From Thuidium tamariscinum (Eukaryota; Streptophyta; Bryopsida; Hypnales; Thuidiaceae), in assembly GCA_947034885.2 (NCBI GenBank), contig OX344756.2, forward strand, positions 23,233,489 through 23,297,488: DNA of 64,000 nt, written 5' to 3'. The position numbers and the translations under genes are program-made. Shown here in pieces: positions 34,616-46,985 of the stretch. Every line of letters starts with the position of its first letter. Positions within the stretch are counted from its first letter, which is position 1. The notes below the pieces were generated by a model. It was not told the DNA's origin, made no database searches, and worked only from the letters and a program-made list of their open reading frames with translations.

Positions 34616-37600
34616 GTTGAAATGTCATTAGAGCATGTGGGTCATAACATATGTACCAAAAAAGTAGAGGCCTTAGGAAAGGAGTTGAATGATGTCACAA
34701 CAAAACTTGAATGTTTGAAACAACGATGTGAACGTGAACCTTGCCCCAAAGGAGGTGAGATGAATATTTAATGTAAACCTTGTTAATGTATTTATTCTTA
34801 TCATCATAAATTTGATTCTTAAGATGCAAATATAATTTTTCCTCCACTTTAGTTCATGCTAAGGAATATGAGTTTCTTCTTTGCTAAAAAATGTAATTAG
34901 AATTGATAATTATTTATAATTCTACCACTAGTAAGTATTAAGTTTCATTATTTATGGGGAGTGCTACTATGCAAGCATAAAGAATTTGTGAGTCTAAGAG
35001 CCTAGAAGTTTATGTAATAAACACCTTTTAGAGTTATAAATGCCTATGTTATAATTAGCTATGTTACAAACTCTTTCCATGTTATAGTGTACTTATATTA
35101 CAAGTGTACATGTTATAAACACCTTTAAAACAGTTGTAGATAGTATCTACTTTTTTCTCATATTTGAAGAAGTGCCATAGTGGCAATATAAAATGTTATA
35201 GTGGAGCTCCAAATTGCAACATTCATCCAACTTATTGGATGTATAGTATGATTTTCATCCACAATGAGGCAATTTCATCTAATATTATTTTTAATTTCAA
35301 AGTTGTTTGGCAATTTCATCCAAGTTTTTTAGCATTTTTATAGTGTTTTTTAGCCAAAATATTTTTTCTGGTGCAATTTAGCACTAGAGAGCCAAAAAAA
35401 ACAACCTGGTAGATACATACCTACAACTAGGTTCATGACTCTTAAGCTCACATCTCTACACTCACATGCTAACATATTGCATTATTTAATAAGTTTGTGA
35501 CATATTTAACAATGATTCTATTACTTTTTTGGTAGGATATATTTTACCACCAGGATCTGATCTCAATCCAAATTTATTCTCACCCAAAATTGGAAAATGT
35601 AATTGTCCATCTGGGCCTGGACCTCCAAATTCCAATCCTTACATTTCAGTCTGTAAAAATGAATTTAATGGGGCAAAGTTGCATGATCCTCAATTTTTAG
35701 AAGGACATTTGAAATCCAAGCATCCTCGACTTGCAAAACGATTGTCTCCTCCCAAACCATATTCTGCACCATGCGTAACTGGGAATGGTGACCATTTTCA
35801 AGGGTATGAAATACTAATACATTGTTAAAAAAAATTAATTAATATCATTTTAGGCTTTGATATGCCACATTTAACAAAATTTAGATAATTCAAAGTTGAT
35901 ATATAATAATTTTTTTTAAATATTTTAGAAACATATACAAACTATTAGGAGATCTCTTGATGTTTTGTATATTAGTATTGCTTATATTATATACAAATCA
36001 TTAGAAGATCTATACATTGAGAGGTCTATGTCCTTCAACATGGAGAGATCTCCTAATGTTTTACAACTTTAGTCCAAAATTGCATCCATAGACGTAATTT
36101 AGCTAAATATGACATTAATGCAGTAATTTTTATATTTTACAATATGAATCACATTGTGTAAAAGAAAACTTTTTATTTTATATTGTATATTGATTTTATT
36201 AGTGAAAGCTTTACAACGTTAGGAGACCATTTAATTGCATAAAGTGTACTTTGTTGATATTGATTTGCTCTTTTTTGTATTTGTATTTGTATATACCTCT
36301 CTAGCATTAAACCTTTTAAGTTTAGCCCCTAGGCATTCAAATTTTGAAAAAAAGAGGAATACAAATGCATGCCAAATACACCAAAATATATCTTTTCATC
36401 CATTATTTTATTTTGAAGATTCTTGTGTTATTTTTTCAATACTTATACAAGATAGACTTTAATTTGCAAATAGTATATTATTCAATAGATACTAGTAGGT
36501 TTGGTCTTGAAAAATAACCCTTTCAATTAAAAAATGCCCCTTCAAAAATGATTTGAAAAATCAAGTAAAAATAAAAATAAAAACTTTAAAAAAAATTACG
36601 ATTTAGATAGAATTTTGAACTTTGAACTTATAATTTAGAACTTTAAAAAAGAGATTTCTTGTAGAAATCAAAGATATTCAATCTACATGCAATTGATTTT
36701 AAGAGGATTTTTTAATTTTTGGCTTCAAATTTTATTGAAAATCATTGGTTGTATACTAATTGATTTGATCATATGGAGAGGATCTATAGATCATCCTTTA
36801 CAACTATTGTTGGAGAATCATCATTAAATAAGGGGTATTTTACACTATGTTCATTCAAATCAAGAAGCCATGGTTTTCTCAAATCTGATCAATTGGTGGA
36901 GATCATGGTTTTTTAAATCTCATTGGTGGAATTAACGGACTCTTGACTTGGACGGCCATAGTGTGAAATGCCCCTAAGTCTTTTAAATTGCATCAATAAT
37001 ACATCTTCTTAATTTTGGACATCTTTACTATCCTTGGTCGTGAGGGATTAAGATTTATATAAACATAGCCTTTTAGTTTAAACTCAATCTCCAACTCAGT
37101 CTTGTAATCTTAATCTGACTAACCAATATACTAATCATGAATATGTATCTATAGTTTATGATTATATATTTAAAATAGAATTATTAAATTCTATAAATTA
37201 AAGTTAAATAAATAAGTTTTTATTGCAATGTGTGTATTTTTATATAATAATTATTTTAAAAATCATACAATGAGTGCAATAATTTTATAACACCAATTAA
37301 AAAAACCATTTATTGAAATATAAATTATAATTTAATCATTATGTAGACTAATTTGGTAGTGAATTTGAATAACATATTTTATTAAAAAATTTAACATTTT
37401 AAATTATAGAAATGTTTTTTAATTTCTAATGATAGCTTATTTTGATAATACTCTATATATTACAGAGATTATAAAAATGAAAGTGATCTTGAAAGTAAAA
37501 GTGGATATAAGTCAAGCAATGAAAGGCCACGACATTGTAAGATGGTTGGTTTATATAAACGCACAAATTCAGAGTGTCCACCTACATGTGCATCACAAGA

Positions 37601-39707
37601 GAAATCTTACAATAATAGCATGAAAATAAAAGTTTTTGAAAACAATGAAAATAATTCAACTTCAAATAATACACTTGATTTTAATGCACTTCCAAATTAT
37701 CAACGATATAACTTCTATAGATATTATGGTAATGATTTCACTAACATTGCGCATTTTTTTAAATAACATTTTATTATCTTTATTCACAAATATTAGATAC
37801 ATAATAAATTATAATTTTTTGGATTATAATATAAATATTTATCATTAAAAAACAACTAAATTTTCATAATACACATTCATGATGATTATTAAGATAAAAA
37901 TAAAAATATTAATTCTATATATACATATAGAAAGAGAGGTATGTGTGTGATTATGTATATAAGGTTTGCTTATATGTCTGTATCTGTCTATTTCATTTTT
38001 GAAATGTACATATGTGTGTCAAAAAAAATGTGATTTAATTTAGCAAAATTATTTTTTAATTCAAATATTTTGATTACATATATAGAAAATTGTCCAAGTG
38101 GATTCAACCTTAGAGATATTTTTTATAATGATAATGAGAGTTTTTATGATAATACTATGAATAGAGATTACATAAAAGAAATATTTCCAGACATTAAATC
38201 TTACACCCCTCCAATAAATAAAGAATTATTGTCATGTAATGAAAACATTACACCTAGTGTTGAATGTCCAATTCTTTTGAATCAAGATGTTGAAAAAACA
38301 AGCTTTGATTTTTGTTGTTATAGTAAACTTTCTAAAGGAGAAACTATCAATATTTGTGCATCAAAAGCATCAGATTGTTTAGAGTCAAACAAACTATTGA
38401 TACCGCATTCAAATGGAAATATACCAAAAAAATTGTCTAATTTAATAAACACTAGCATTCAAACATTTGCATCTAAACTTAGTGGCAATGATGAACCTAT
38501 TCAAAATTTTGTTCAATCAATTATTTCAAATAATATTAATAAAAATGAACTTAAACCAACTCCTTTATTTGAAAAAGATCCTTCAAAAGATATTCAATTT
38601 TCAAAATTGGATTCCAATGAAAACAAAAAAATTAATGAAAATACTATAGAATCAAATCATGTACAAGACACTTTAAGTGATTCTAACATAGATGAAGGTA
38701 GGAATCAATCAAGCACTCTAGATAATAATAACAAAAATAAATTTAAACCAATTCCTTTATTACGCGAGGATCTTTTAAAAGATACCCAATTTCCAGAATT
38801 TAATTCTAATGAAAATGAAAAGATTAATGAAAATGTTGTAGAATCAAACAATGTAAAAGATCCTTTTGGTGATCATAATGTAGACAAAGGTTTGAATAAC
38901 ATTAAAAAATTGCCTAAGCCTAAATTACTCTATGAATTTGATGTGATTTTAACACCAAACTATGATTTGTTCACTTATTCTAATGGTATTCTATTTAACA
39001 ATAGTTTAATTAATAATGTCAAATCTTCAAAATTTGAAAATGAAATTGATAGAAATATAGAATGCTTTGATTATATGGACTATAAGTTTAATTCTTCCAA
39101 AACATCATCAGAACCAAGATTGTGTTATGAAGTAGATATAAGTCCATGTGTAAATGGTAAAAAAGTAGGTTCTTTCAATGTTAATCTTGAAAATAAAAAT
39201 AACATTGATAATAGTATCAAGTATATTGAATTTGAAAACAAGCAATCTCAAAATTGTCTCACTACAAATAAAGAATTTAGAGAATTATGTTATGAAATTA
39301 ATCTAAATTCTAACGTTCAAAATGACAAAGGCAATGGTGAAATTCTAAACGACAAATCTATAAATTTAAAAAATGTAGATGTAAAGAAAATAAAAAATGA
39401 AGAAAATTCTAACTTAGATTCTCATAGTAACTCAAATATGTTAAACAATTCTTCTCAAAACTTGAATAAATCTAACTCAATAGATTATCAAATAAATATT
39501 GAAGATGAACAAAATATTGCACCATTTTTTGACATTAACTTCAATTCACTTGATAGGGAATCAAATAATAAAGTAGATTCTAAAAATTCATCTTCAAACC
39601 AATTTATATTTGATCCAAAAGATCCATTCTTACTTAATCTTTGTATTAATTATGATGGTGGCATGAGTCAATTGAAAATGCAAACAAAAATAGATAAACA
39701 AAAATAA
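34616..39707 (+). CDS. Unrecognised AT-rich, Asn-rich multi-exon gene with degenerate zinc-finger-like motif
   Basis: Exons 34616-34754, 35536-35803, 37466-37728 and 38086-39707 join in phases 1, 2, 1 with GT/AG borders and give 763 residues to a TAA stop. Four independent open stretches agreeing in phase strongly support a real gene. The first codon is an assumption: an in-frame ATG at 34622 exists, but the exon begins at an acceptor, so upstream exons are likely. Exon 1 is a charged helix (KKVEALGKELNDVTTKLECL). Exon 2 has CNCPSGPGPP, then C86-x3-F, L101, H104-x4-H109 (FLEGHLKSKHP), which recalls the H-half of the DZIP1/Iguana C2H2 finger but lacks the first Cys and has an insertion. CPxG-like motifs recur (CPKG, CNCPSG, ECPP, NCPSG). 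Exon 4 holds two 64-residue tandem repeats and a recurring LCYEINL-type motif. Codons are extremely A/T-ending, unlike the neighbouring genes. Function unknown; a ciliary DZIP1-like role is only a suggestion. Confidence 0.65.
34989..35455. repeat. Element with degenerate internal repeats, copy 2, carrying a nested hAT MITE
   Basis: The ends are inverted (GTGAGTCTAAGAGCC at the left; GACTCTTAAGCTCAC at the right). The interior carries TATAAAYRCC / ATGTTATAR phrases like those at 20870-21240. It lies in intron 1 of the AT-rich gene and is interrupted at 35144-35408 by a hAT MITE. Confidence 0.5.
35144..35408. mobile_element. hAT-type MITE, second copy, opposite orientation, nested
   Basis: Aligns in reverse complement to 30230-30525 (GTGGAGCTCCAAAT, AACATTCATCC, GAAGTGCCAWAGTGGC). 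It is flanked by GTAGATAG (35136-35143) and GTAGATAC (35409-35416), an 8-base duplication with one change. It lies inside an older repeat in intron 1 of the AT-rich gene. Confidence 0.75.
36832..36974. mobile_element. PIF/Harbinger-type MITE, 143 bases, in intron 2 of the AT-rich gene
   Basis: Ends GGGGTATTTTACACTATG and CATAGTGTGAAATGCCCC are inverted with few mismatches, and TAA flanks both sides (36829-36831 and 36975-36977). A three-base TWA target and G-rich ends fit PIF/Harbinger (Tourist-like). The interior holds two similar CATGGTTTTYTMAAATCT segments. Confidence 0.65.
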
Positions 39708-41843
39708 AATATTATTCGATGATTTTATAAACCAAATTAACAAACTAAGTACATTTTTTACTTCAAAAATGTTTTTTTGAAATACAAATAACTATGAAAT
39801 AGATTTTCTAAAATTAGAATCTAAAATCACCAAGAATTTCTTTTTCAAATTGAAATCTAAGAAAAAATCTCTTTATCTGCATATGCATGTGTGTAACCAA
39901 ATTTCAAATGTTTTGAAAAATACAATAAAGAAGATATAAATTCAACATCTATATTGATAAAATCAAATTATTTAGACTTTTATTTTATATAGTGTATCCC
40001 AAAACCTCAAATTTTATAATATTTTTATATTCTAGTTCTAATTAAATGTTTGAAGTTAATCAAGTATTAACAAAATCTAAACAATTACTATTATCAAAAA
40101 TGATTAGTAGGTATATATTTGAATTCGGAATTGAATATATTTTTGTATAAAATTGAAAGCTACGTATTCAAAAGAATTGAATTTTTAGAAAATGATTTCA
40201 TAAGCTATAATTCAATTACTTAATATAAAATTTTAGCTAAACACACAATTTTCAACTTTTCAACCTAAATTCAATGTCCCTAAAACTTAAAGTAGTAAAC
40301 ATATAATTTTCAAATACATAAAATAATTTAGACTTTTCTTGTAGAATTCCAATAATTATTCATTAAGTTTCTTTTATAAAAGTCAAAAATCAATTTTAAA
40401 ATTAAAAAATATTTGAGATTTGCAAATTCATCTTTAACCTATGAAAATGAAATTCAATTTTTGAAACATTATCTTCTATTTTCTGTCAATTAATATTCTT
40501 ATACTTAGAATAATAATTTTTTCTTAAAATCAATTACAATGTATTTTCTAGACTTTTGGTTTCAGTTGTTTCAATATTTTATTGTTGAATTTTTTCTTAA
40601 AAACATATTATAAGCTTATCTATATAAAACATTCAAATTCTTCAACTGATATGAAATTGAAAAATATAAAGCTTAAGTACAAGATCTAGATTAAATTATT
40701 TTAAATTACTTATATATTTTATTTAATAAACATTTAAATCATATTATATTAAACACCTTAAGTCATTCTTCAAGAAATACAAGTTGGATATCTCTAATTC
40801 TCTATGATGATTTGAAAATGATAGGTGACCTATACATAATAGTATATAAAAGCAACAATATTGATTTATACATATATATAGAGAGAGATATTAATAAGAG
40901 ACTGTTTAATTTAATACAAGATTAAGAGACTACATTTAATTGAAAACTTTGAAATTTTTAAAATTTAAAAGAAAAGACCATTTAATTTATTGTATATTTC
41001 CATATTACATTCAACTACTTAAAAATAATAATCACATTAAAAATTAATGATGGAAGAATAATTCTTTGTTATTGATTAATGATCAAAGGTTATGCTGGAA
41101 AAGGAGCAATGACAAGTAAAGGATGGCATTCAAAACTTAGATTTTGAAATACAAATTGGTATTTAGAATTTCTTAAATATATGATTTAGTCCCTTTTCTT
41201 TTTAGAGAAATTTTTCTTTCAATCTATGAAAATTGATGTTATTATAAATTCTATCAATCATTTAAATTCAATTTAAGTCATTTTATTTTATATTTATGCA
41301 CATATTTATTGTAAAAGGTTTGAAGTTCTATCAATCAATTATCATGTATGAAAGAACAAAAAAAAATCATGAATTTTTTTTGTTAGATGTATTTTGGCTA
41401 ATATTACCTTATAGATATGTGTTTATATTTACAGTACTAAATCTTTTGATAGAATTCATGCTCAACTTAGTAAAACAATTATTGACAAAAAAATTTGAAT
41501 TAAAAAATAAAAAATATATAATAGTTGTATTTTTGCTTCATGTATTGTTTTCCCACTTGCTAAGGTTTGGTTTATTTCAAATTAAGAGATGAAGGGCCAA
41601 GTTTCTGAAGGTTTAGATTGGATATAAAACCAAGAAGCTCTTCAAAAATGGAGTACAATATGAAATGAGAAGTCACCATTTTTTAAAAGGTTCAATAAAG
41701 TGAAGGATACTTTTTCCTACATGCAAGCAAAAGTCCTCAAATTTTGAGTCCCTTAACTTGGAATTGTAGGTAAATTGTCCTAGGTGAGAGTACTAGAAGC
41801 CAAAAATATTTCAATCCAATTTTCTTTTGGTTATAGGTATGAG

Positions 41844-41881
<38 letters not shown>

Positions 41882-42196
41882 TTTTTCCTTCAAAATGACT
41901 AGTATATTAACTCAGCTTTAAAATCCATAAAAATCTATGTTTCTAAAATGCTATGGAAGAGGTTAAAAGAATTATATCAGAATTGAATTCTAAAAACAAA
42001 ACTCTCTTTGCAAAGACATTCAAATTTCATGGATAGTAAATAGTTTGTTGATCAAAACAAGATAAATATGTTTTACAATTGGATTTTATGAATGTAGCAT
42101 GTCACATTTAACAAACCTCATATACATAGTTTCTAGTCATAAATATTAAGTTGCCATTGGTTTTGAGACTGAAGGGATTTCAACAGTCATACTAGT
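39708..42196. other. AT-rich stretch, no gene
   Basis: No protein-like ORF apart from one of 98 codons at 41296-41592, which is hydrophobic only because of its AT-rich composition. A TA microsatellite lies at 41850-41876 and a GA-rich short run near 40877. Confidence 0.5.
41850..41876. repeat. (TA)n microsatellite
   Basis: About 13 uninterrupted TA dinucleotides flanked by AT-rich sequence. Confidence 0.9.
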
Positions 42197-43059
42197 TTAA
42201 CCCCTAAACGACCGAGCCCTGTTTTCTGCCAAAAAACACTAAAAACTGCCATTTCTATGGCAAAGAGTAAAAAAAAATTAAATTTTTTTTCCACATCTAA
42301 CTATAGAATCTTACACCTTACTCATATATTTTTGACCGCACAAATTACAACATATTTGCATTTAAAGTGGAAAAAACAAGTTTTTTAGCACATTGTAGTA
42401 CTAGATTTTTTGACTTTGAACATTTTTAACTTAAAACTTTTGCACTACAAAGTTTTGAGTTTTAAATCTTTATAGTGCACAATTGAGTTCAAAATCTAAG
42501 GGAAAAAAATAAATTCAAAAAAATTTAATTTTCATTCTTAAAAAAATTATTAAGTTGAAATATATATGAGATAGAAGGAAAATCTAAAATATTAATATCT
42601 TTTAGATGGAATTAAAATGCACTAATCCTAATGATAAGATTGTTCTAGCAAATAGACTAAACCCTAATTTAAAAAATTGCATTCAAAATTGAATCCTTAG
42701 AGTTATTTTTTTCAAGAAGATACTCTAATTGCCAAAAAAACAAGAATGTCAATAACTTTCTCATAACAAATCCAAATGAAAAGAATCAAATCTTTCGAGA
42801 TAGACAAAAGTATAATCTATAAAAAAAAATTTGCAAAGTTTTCTTTGTTGCCCAAATTGCACCTTGTCCCTTATTTTGAGCTTATTTGGGCATAACTTTT
42901 GTTCTTGAGCACCAATTGAAAAAAATTATATCCCTACAAAGATATTCAGTTTTTCTATTTAAAAAAAAATTCAAAAAATCAGGATAAAAATTCAGTCCAT
43001 AGATACCTGCTTGAAATCACATTTGTCCCCCAAAGGGACAATGGTCCTTTAGGGGTTAA
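42197..43059. mobile_element. TTAA-target TIR element (piggyBac-like ends), best-preserved copy
   Basis: Left boundary TTAA|CCCCTAAACGACC and right boundary GGTCCTTTAGGGG|TTAA: one mismatch in 13 terminal bases, with TTAA on both sides. The 863-base body has no significant ORF. CCC-starting ends and TTAA targets are the piggyBac signature. Other copies lie at 21328-22216, 52731-53246 and 54575-55770, with a partial one at 25854-26400. Confidence 0.7.
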
Positions 43060-44257
43060 TTTTATTCATGTGCACTTTCAATTGGATTTAGTCATACAAA
43101 GATGACTATTTGTACTCATCTCTAGTCATTTTGTATTTGTTCATTTCCCTTCTTTCTGTCATATTCAATTTTTAGCTCTACATGATTGCATTTCACTCAA
43201 TGGAGTGACAATTCACAAGGAAACAACAATGACCAAGAATAGTAATAATTCTTGTTTTTATAGCTAAGATGAGATTTTTTTTGCCCATAACTCTAAGGAT
43301 GTTGATACTTAAAGTTTCATAAAGGAATGGTAGGAAAAAATAACATTTGTGAATAATTTTTGTCTGTTGATCATCCACATTAGAGTTTTAAATAGTCACT
43401 TAAATTAATTTTTCTTAAAACAAACAAAAAAAGAACACTTTAACAACCACTAGGTTTCAAAAGCAAGCAATGGAAGTTGAAAAATATTAATTGGTGGGAA
43501 AAAAATAATGTTATATTGCCTTCTTGGCTAGTATAGGTGGCTTTGATCCATTGGAAAACAATACATAATATAGTAAGAAGTAACAAAAGAAATTACAATT
43601 TTTTATACAAGTGATGATTAAATGTTGTTTCCAAATGTAGTTACATCTATCTCCAAAGACATACAATAATCATTCACAAAATATGCAAAGGCAAAATGAA
43701 ATGTTAAAGAATAGAGTTTAATTTGGGTATTTTTCAAATTTTAATGAATGAAATTCTAAAGTTTGAAGTGAAGAAAATTAAACTTTGATTCTCCTTGAAT
43801 TAATTAAACAAATGCCAACTAGTTTTTATGTTTGATATTGAGCATTCTTTATAGTCAAGACCTTGAAATGTATAAATGTATAATCAATTTTTTAAAAGAA
43901 CAAAACTTTGTGATGAGTAATTTCAATCTACAGAGAAAACTTTGAAAAGATGTAGCCTCAAAAAGAATTTTCAAAGTTTAATCTCAAAAGGATGGGTTGC
44001 TCACTAAGGAAATTATCCTTTTTGATATAATGTGAATCGTCTACTAAAAAATACAACCAAAAAATACTTATTAAAGGTCAAACTACAATGCAAGACTTCC
44101 ACTTTTTGCACAAAATTTGAAGGATGAATATATGTACTTCTATTTTACATAGAATATTTTTTTTGTCATCCATCAAACTATGTCTTGAAGGTAAACCTAG
44201 ATATGATTAGCAAACCATCCATGATAGGCACCTATGGAATGTTCCATTAAACTCTTA
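43060..44257. other. AT-rich stretch, no gene
   Basis: No ORF of coding character and no terminal repeats recognised. Confidence 0.5.
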
Positions 44258-44562
44258 CATTAGGAGGGATTTGAGGGCTTTGGGAGCCTGCGAGTTCCCA
44301 CAGCCCGAAATCCGTAATCAGTTGCGGGAACGCAGATCTGTAGGAATCCGACGTGGTCGAGACCGTGCCACGTCATTGACTTTTTTTTCTCGAAAAAAAA
44401 TAAAAAAATTTTGGACTTTTTTTCATATTTCAGAACCCAAAAAAGAAACTTTTTTTTTAAATTTTTTTAAAAATGCTGACCTGACAGCGGCCAGCCGTTC
44501 CCAAACCAGTTTCGGGAACAGTCCCGAAACGGCCCTTCGGAGCCCTCAAATCCCTCCTAATG
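44258..44562. mobile_element. TA-target MITE, intact reference copy (305 bases)
   Basis: Inverted ends CATTAGGAGGGATTTGAGGG and CCCTCAAATCCCTCCTAATG are perfect over more than 20 bases, with TA on each side (44256-44257 and 44563-44564), as in Tc1/mariner-type MITEs. The interior has CG-rich arms containing GGGAACG and a GTGGTCGAGACCG palindrome around an A/T-rich centre, so the transcript could fold into a hairpin. An ORF across it is a by-product. Confidence 0.8.
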
Positions 44563-45530
44563 TATTAATCTATGATAGCTTTTGTCTAATAAATGAAAAT
44601 AAGACTATATTAGATTGGTTAGTGACCAAAATCAATGGATTGGTGATGGTGATTGAATTATTAGTGACTATTGGAGGAACTTGTACCTTTTTAGTGTGAC
44701 TTCATAATAAAGAACAAATTTTTTATTTCCTTATGTTGTAGCCATGTTCGAGAATAATGTATCCATGTTAGGAAACATTGTGATTGCTTGAGGTGGTACC
44801 ATGACCATTATGAATACACTTTTCATTGGTTTTGGAATAGTCTACAAACTCTTTTGGGCCAATTGGACACTATGCTTCAATAATTCTTGATAAATTTATA
44901 ATTTGTAAAAAAAAAATAGTTTTTTTCTCCATTTCTCACATTGTCTTTGAATGGAAAAAAATTCGGAATTTTGATCTAATGGCATCAAGGCAAACCAATC
45001 ATTCTACTTGTCATAGGTAGATTTATCTTAGTCTCCACTATTTTTACAAGGTTAAGCTTCTAAAACCCAATGAGCAAAATCAATTAAGGGAAAAGATGGC
45101 TCTAGGCAAGGTAGCACACTTGCATGCAATAGCACAAGTAGACTAATTAATCAATTGAAATAGTAAGTCCTAGAAGCATTCCAAGCACTCAGAGCATCTA
45201 CAATGCTCTCTTAGCAAACAATTAGTGTATTAGCAAATGGAAGGCCATTCTTTGAGGCTCATATAGTGCCGGATTATTTTTGGAACAAATTGATCCAATG
45301 CAAAGCTAGCAATCCAAATGTCAAATGAACTTTTCCACGTGGTAAAAAGAAAGAAAGGACAACATTCTATATTAAAAAAGACTTTTCATGCAAACAAGGG
45401 AAGGTTGCATTGATTGGAACTCATTACAATATGGAAAACGGTATGATAATAATCACTATTTTTATAGTGGGTCAATTTGCAGGCCCATCACAATTTGCAA
45501 ACTTGCCGATCTTGAGTGGTTGCATACTAA

Positions 45531-45933
45531 GAGCATCCTCAATGCTCCAAAATAATGCAATGGCAAGTTCTGTGCAGCTTGACAAAACCCTGCCCCAATG
45601 CACTTGGCACCTTTCGCGTTACTTTCAAGGCCGCGGCATTTCTTCGCTTCCACTTGGTAAAAATTGGCCATTTGTTGTGCCCTCCAAACTTCTCTGCATT
45701 TCTCTGACAACACCAAGAATAGTGACGTCTCTAGATCCTCCTCACTTCACGCACCTTTACATTCTATTTGTTGTTGTTGTGTCAGTAGCAAGGAACTATA
45801 GCGGAGCGTTTGGGGTTCCAGGTACCGTCGTAGCATTGAGGCACTTGAGACGGCAAGAGACTCAAGAGAAAAAGAGAACGTAATCTTGTTAGTTTGCAGT
45901 GATGTTTTGACGTCCGGAGGATTGAGGATGCTC
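45531..45933. mobile_element. PIF/Harbinger-type element, 403 bases, TAA target duplication
   Basis: Ends GAGCATCCTCAATGCTCC and GGAGGATTGAGGATGCTC are inverted with one mismatch, and TAA flanks both (45528-45530 and 45934-45936). GAGCATC-starting ends are common among plant Tourist/Harbinger MITEs. The GC-rich interior contains an open frame of about 110 codons that shows no domain; it may be captured host sequence. Confidence 0.75.
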
Positions 45934-46109
45934 TAAGGCCATGGAAGTGGAGGGCCCTTTAACGATTGCATTGAAGCCAATTTTTAATTTGAAATGAATG
46001 TCCACTTGCTATAGTACTAATATTGATGTTCTCAATCCTTCTAATCTAAGGTATATACAACCAAGCACCATTCAAAGCTTGAGTGTGATAACATAGTCTC
46101 CTCTTAAAG

Positions 46110-46400
46110 TGACCTTTTAAGAATTGATTGCATTTAGGGGGAAATTAAATTCTTTGAAACAATTTTCAATAAAAATGTTGTAGATGGAAAAATGTGATTG
46201 GCATCTAAAACAAGTTGTTTTATATTTTTTGAACCTTTATGGGAAATAGTTATGAATTTTTGAAGTTGAAATGCAATAGTCATTAGTATAAGCAACCACC
46301 TCCTAAAATTTACACTATCCAAACATTGAAGAAAGCAAAATGTAACTCTATGTTAGTGGTTGCTTTTAGAGCAAGGTCACTCTAAAAAGCACCCTACCTT
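46110..46400. repeat. Diverged copy of the AAGGTAGGAGG-end element
   Basis: Shares TTTTCAATAAA, GGCATCTAAAACAAGTTGTTT, AATTTTTGAAGTTGAAATG and CAACCACCTCCT in order with 19407-19723 and 48162-48486. The right end resembles CACCCTACCTT. The left terminus is not clear. Confidence 0.5.
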
Positions 46401-46491
46401 ATATTACCCATCGAACAAAATCAATGTGCAAGGTGGGTATACTCCAAATTGCACCCTACTATCATCACTTTGCGAATATCCCTAGAGTCAA

Positions 46492-46985
46492 AATATGCAT
46501 CTATTGAAGAAGCGATTTTAGAACCTCCACCCCAAAATACTTCAACCCTTCCTAACTTTTGCATACGTTATCCAAATGCTATGTTCTTTGGTGTGTTGGA
46601 ACTTCATTACCCTTGCTAACAAGAAATTATGAAAATCTGATTATTCTAAATCAATATGCACATATATTGAAGAAATGATTTTAGAACATCTGTCAAAAAA
46701 AATACTCTAACCCTTCCTAACTTCTGCTTACGGTGGCCAAATGTCACGACCTTTGGTGTGCTGGAACATTTGTTCCCTCGCCAACAAGAGAATCAATGAA
46801 AATTTGACTAGTCTATATGAATATGTACAACTGATGAAGAAAGGGTTTCCAAAGCTCTTGTCCAAAATACTTCAACCCTTCATAACTTTGGCATCCGGTA
46901 TCCAAATGTCGCATTCTTTGGTGCGTTGAAACCTTCTTCAAGTTGCCGACCCAAAAAACCAATGCAAATTGGACCAATCTAAGTA
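46492..46985. repeat. Tandem repeat, three units of about 161-167 bases
   Basis: Units start near 46492, 46653 and 46820. Each contains AATATGYAC, TTGAAGAA, AAAATACTYYAACCCTTC, TAACTTYKGC, CCAAATG and TTTGGTGYGYTGGAAC in the same order. Units have diverged by point changes. It is probably a small satellite or an internal part of a larger unrecognised element. Confidence 0.7.

Noticed and set aside
44271-44699. 142-codon ORF
   Set aside because: It reads through the ends and A/T centre of the TA-target MITE and into flanking DNA.
45410-45883. 157-codon ORF
   Set aside because: Most of it lies within the Harbinger-type element and it runs across the element's border into flanking DNA; no domain is visible.
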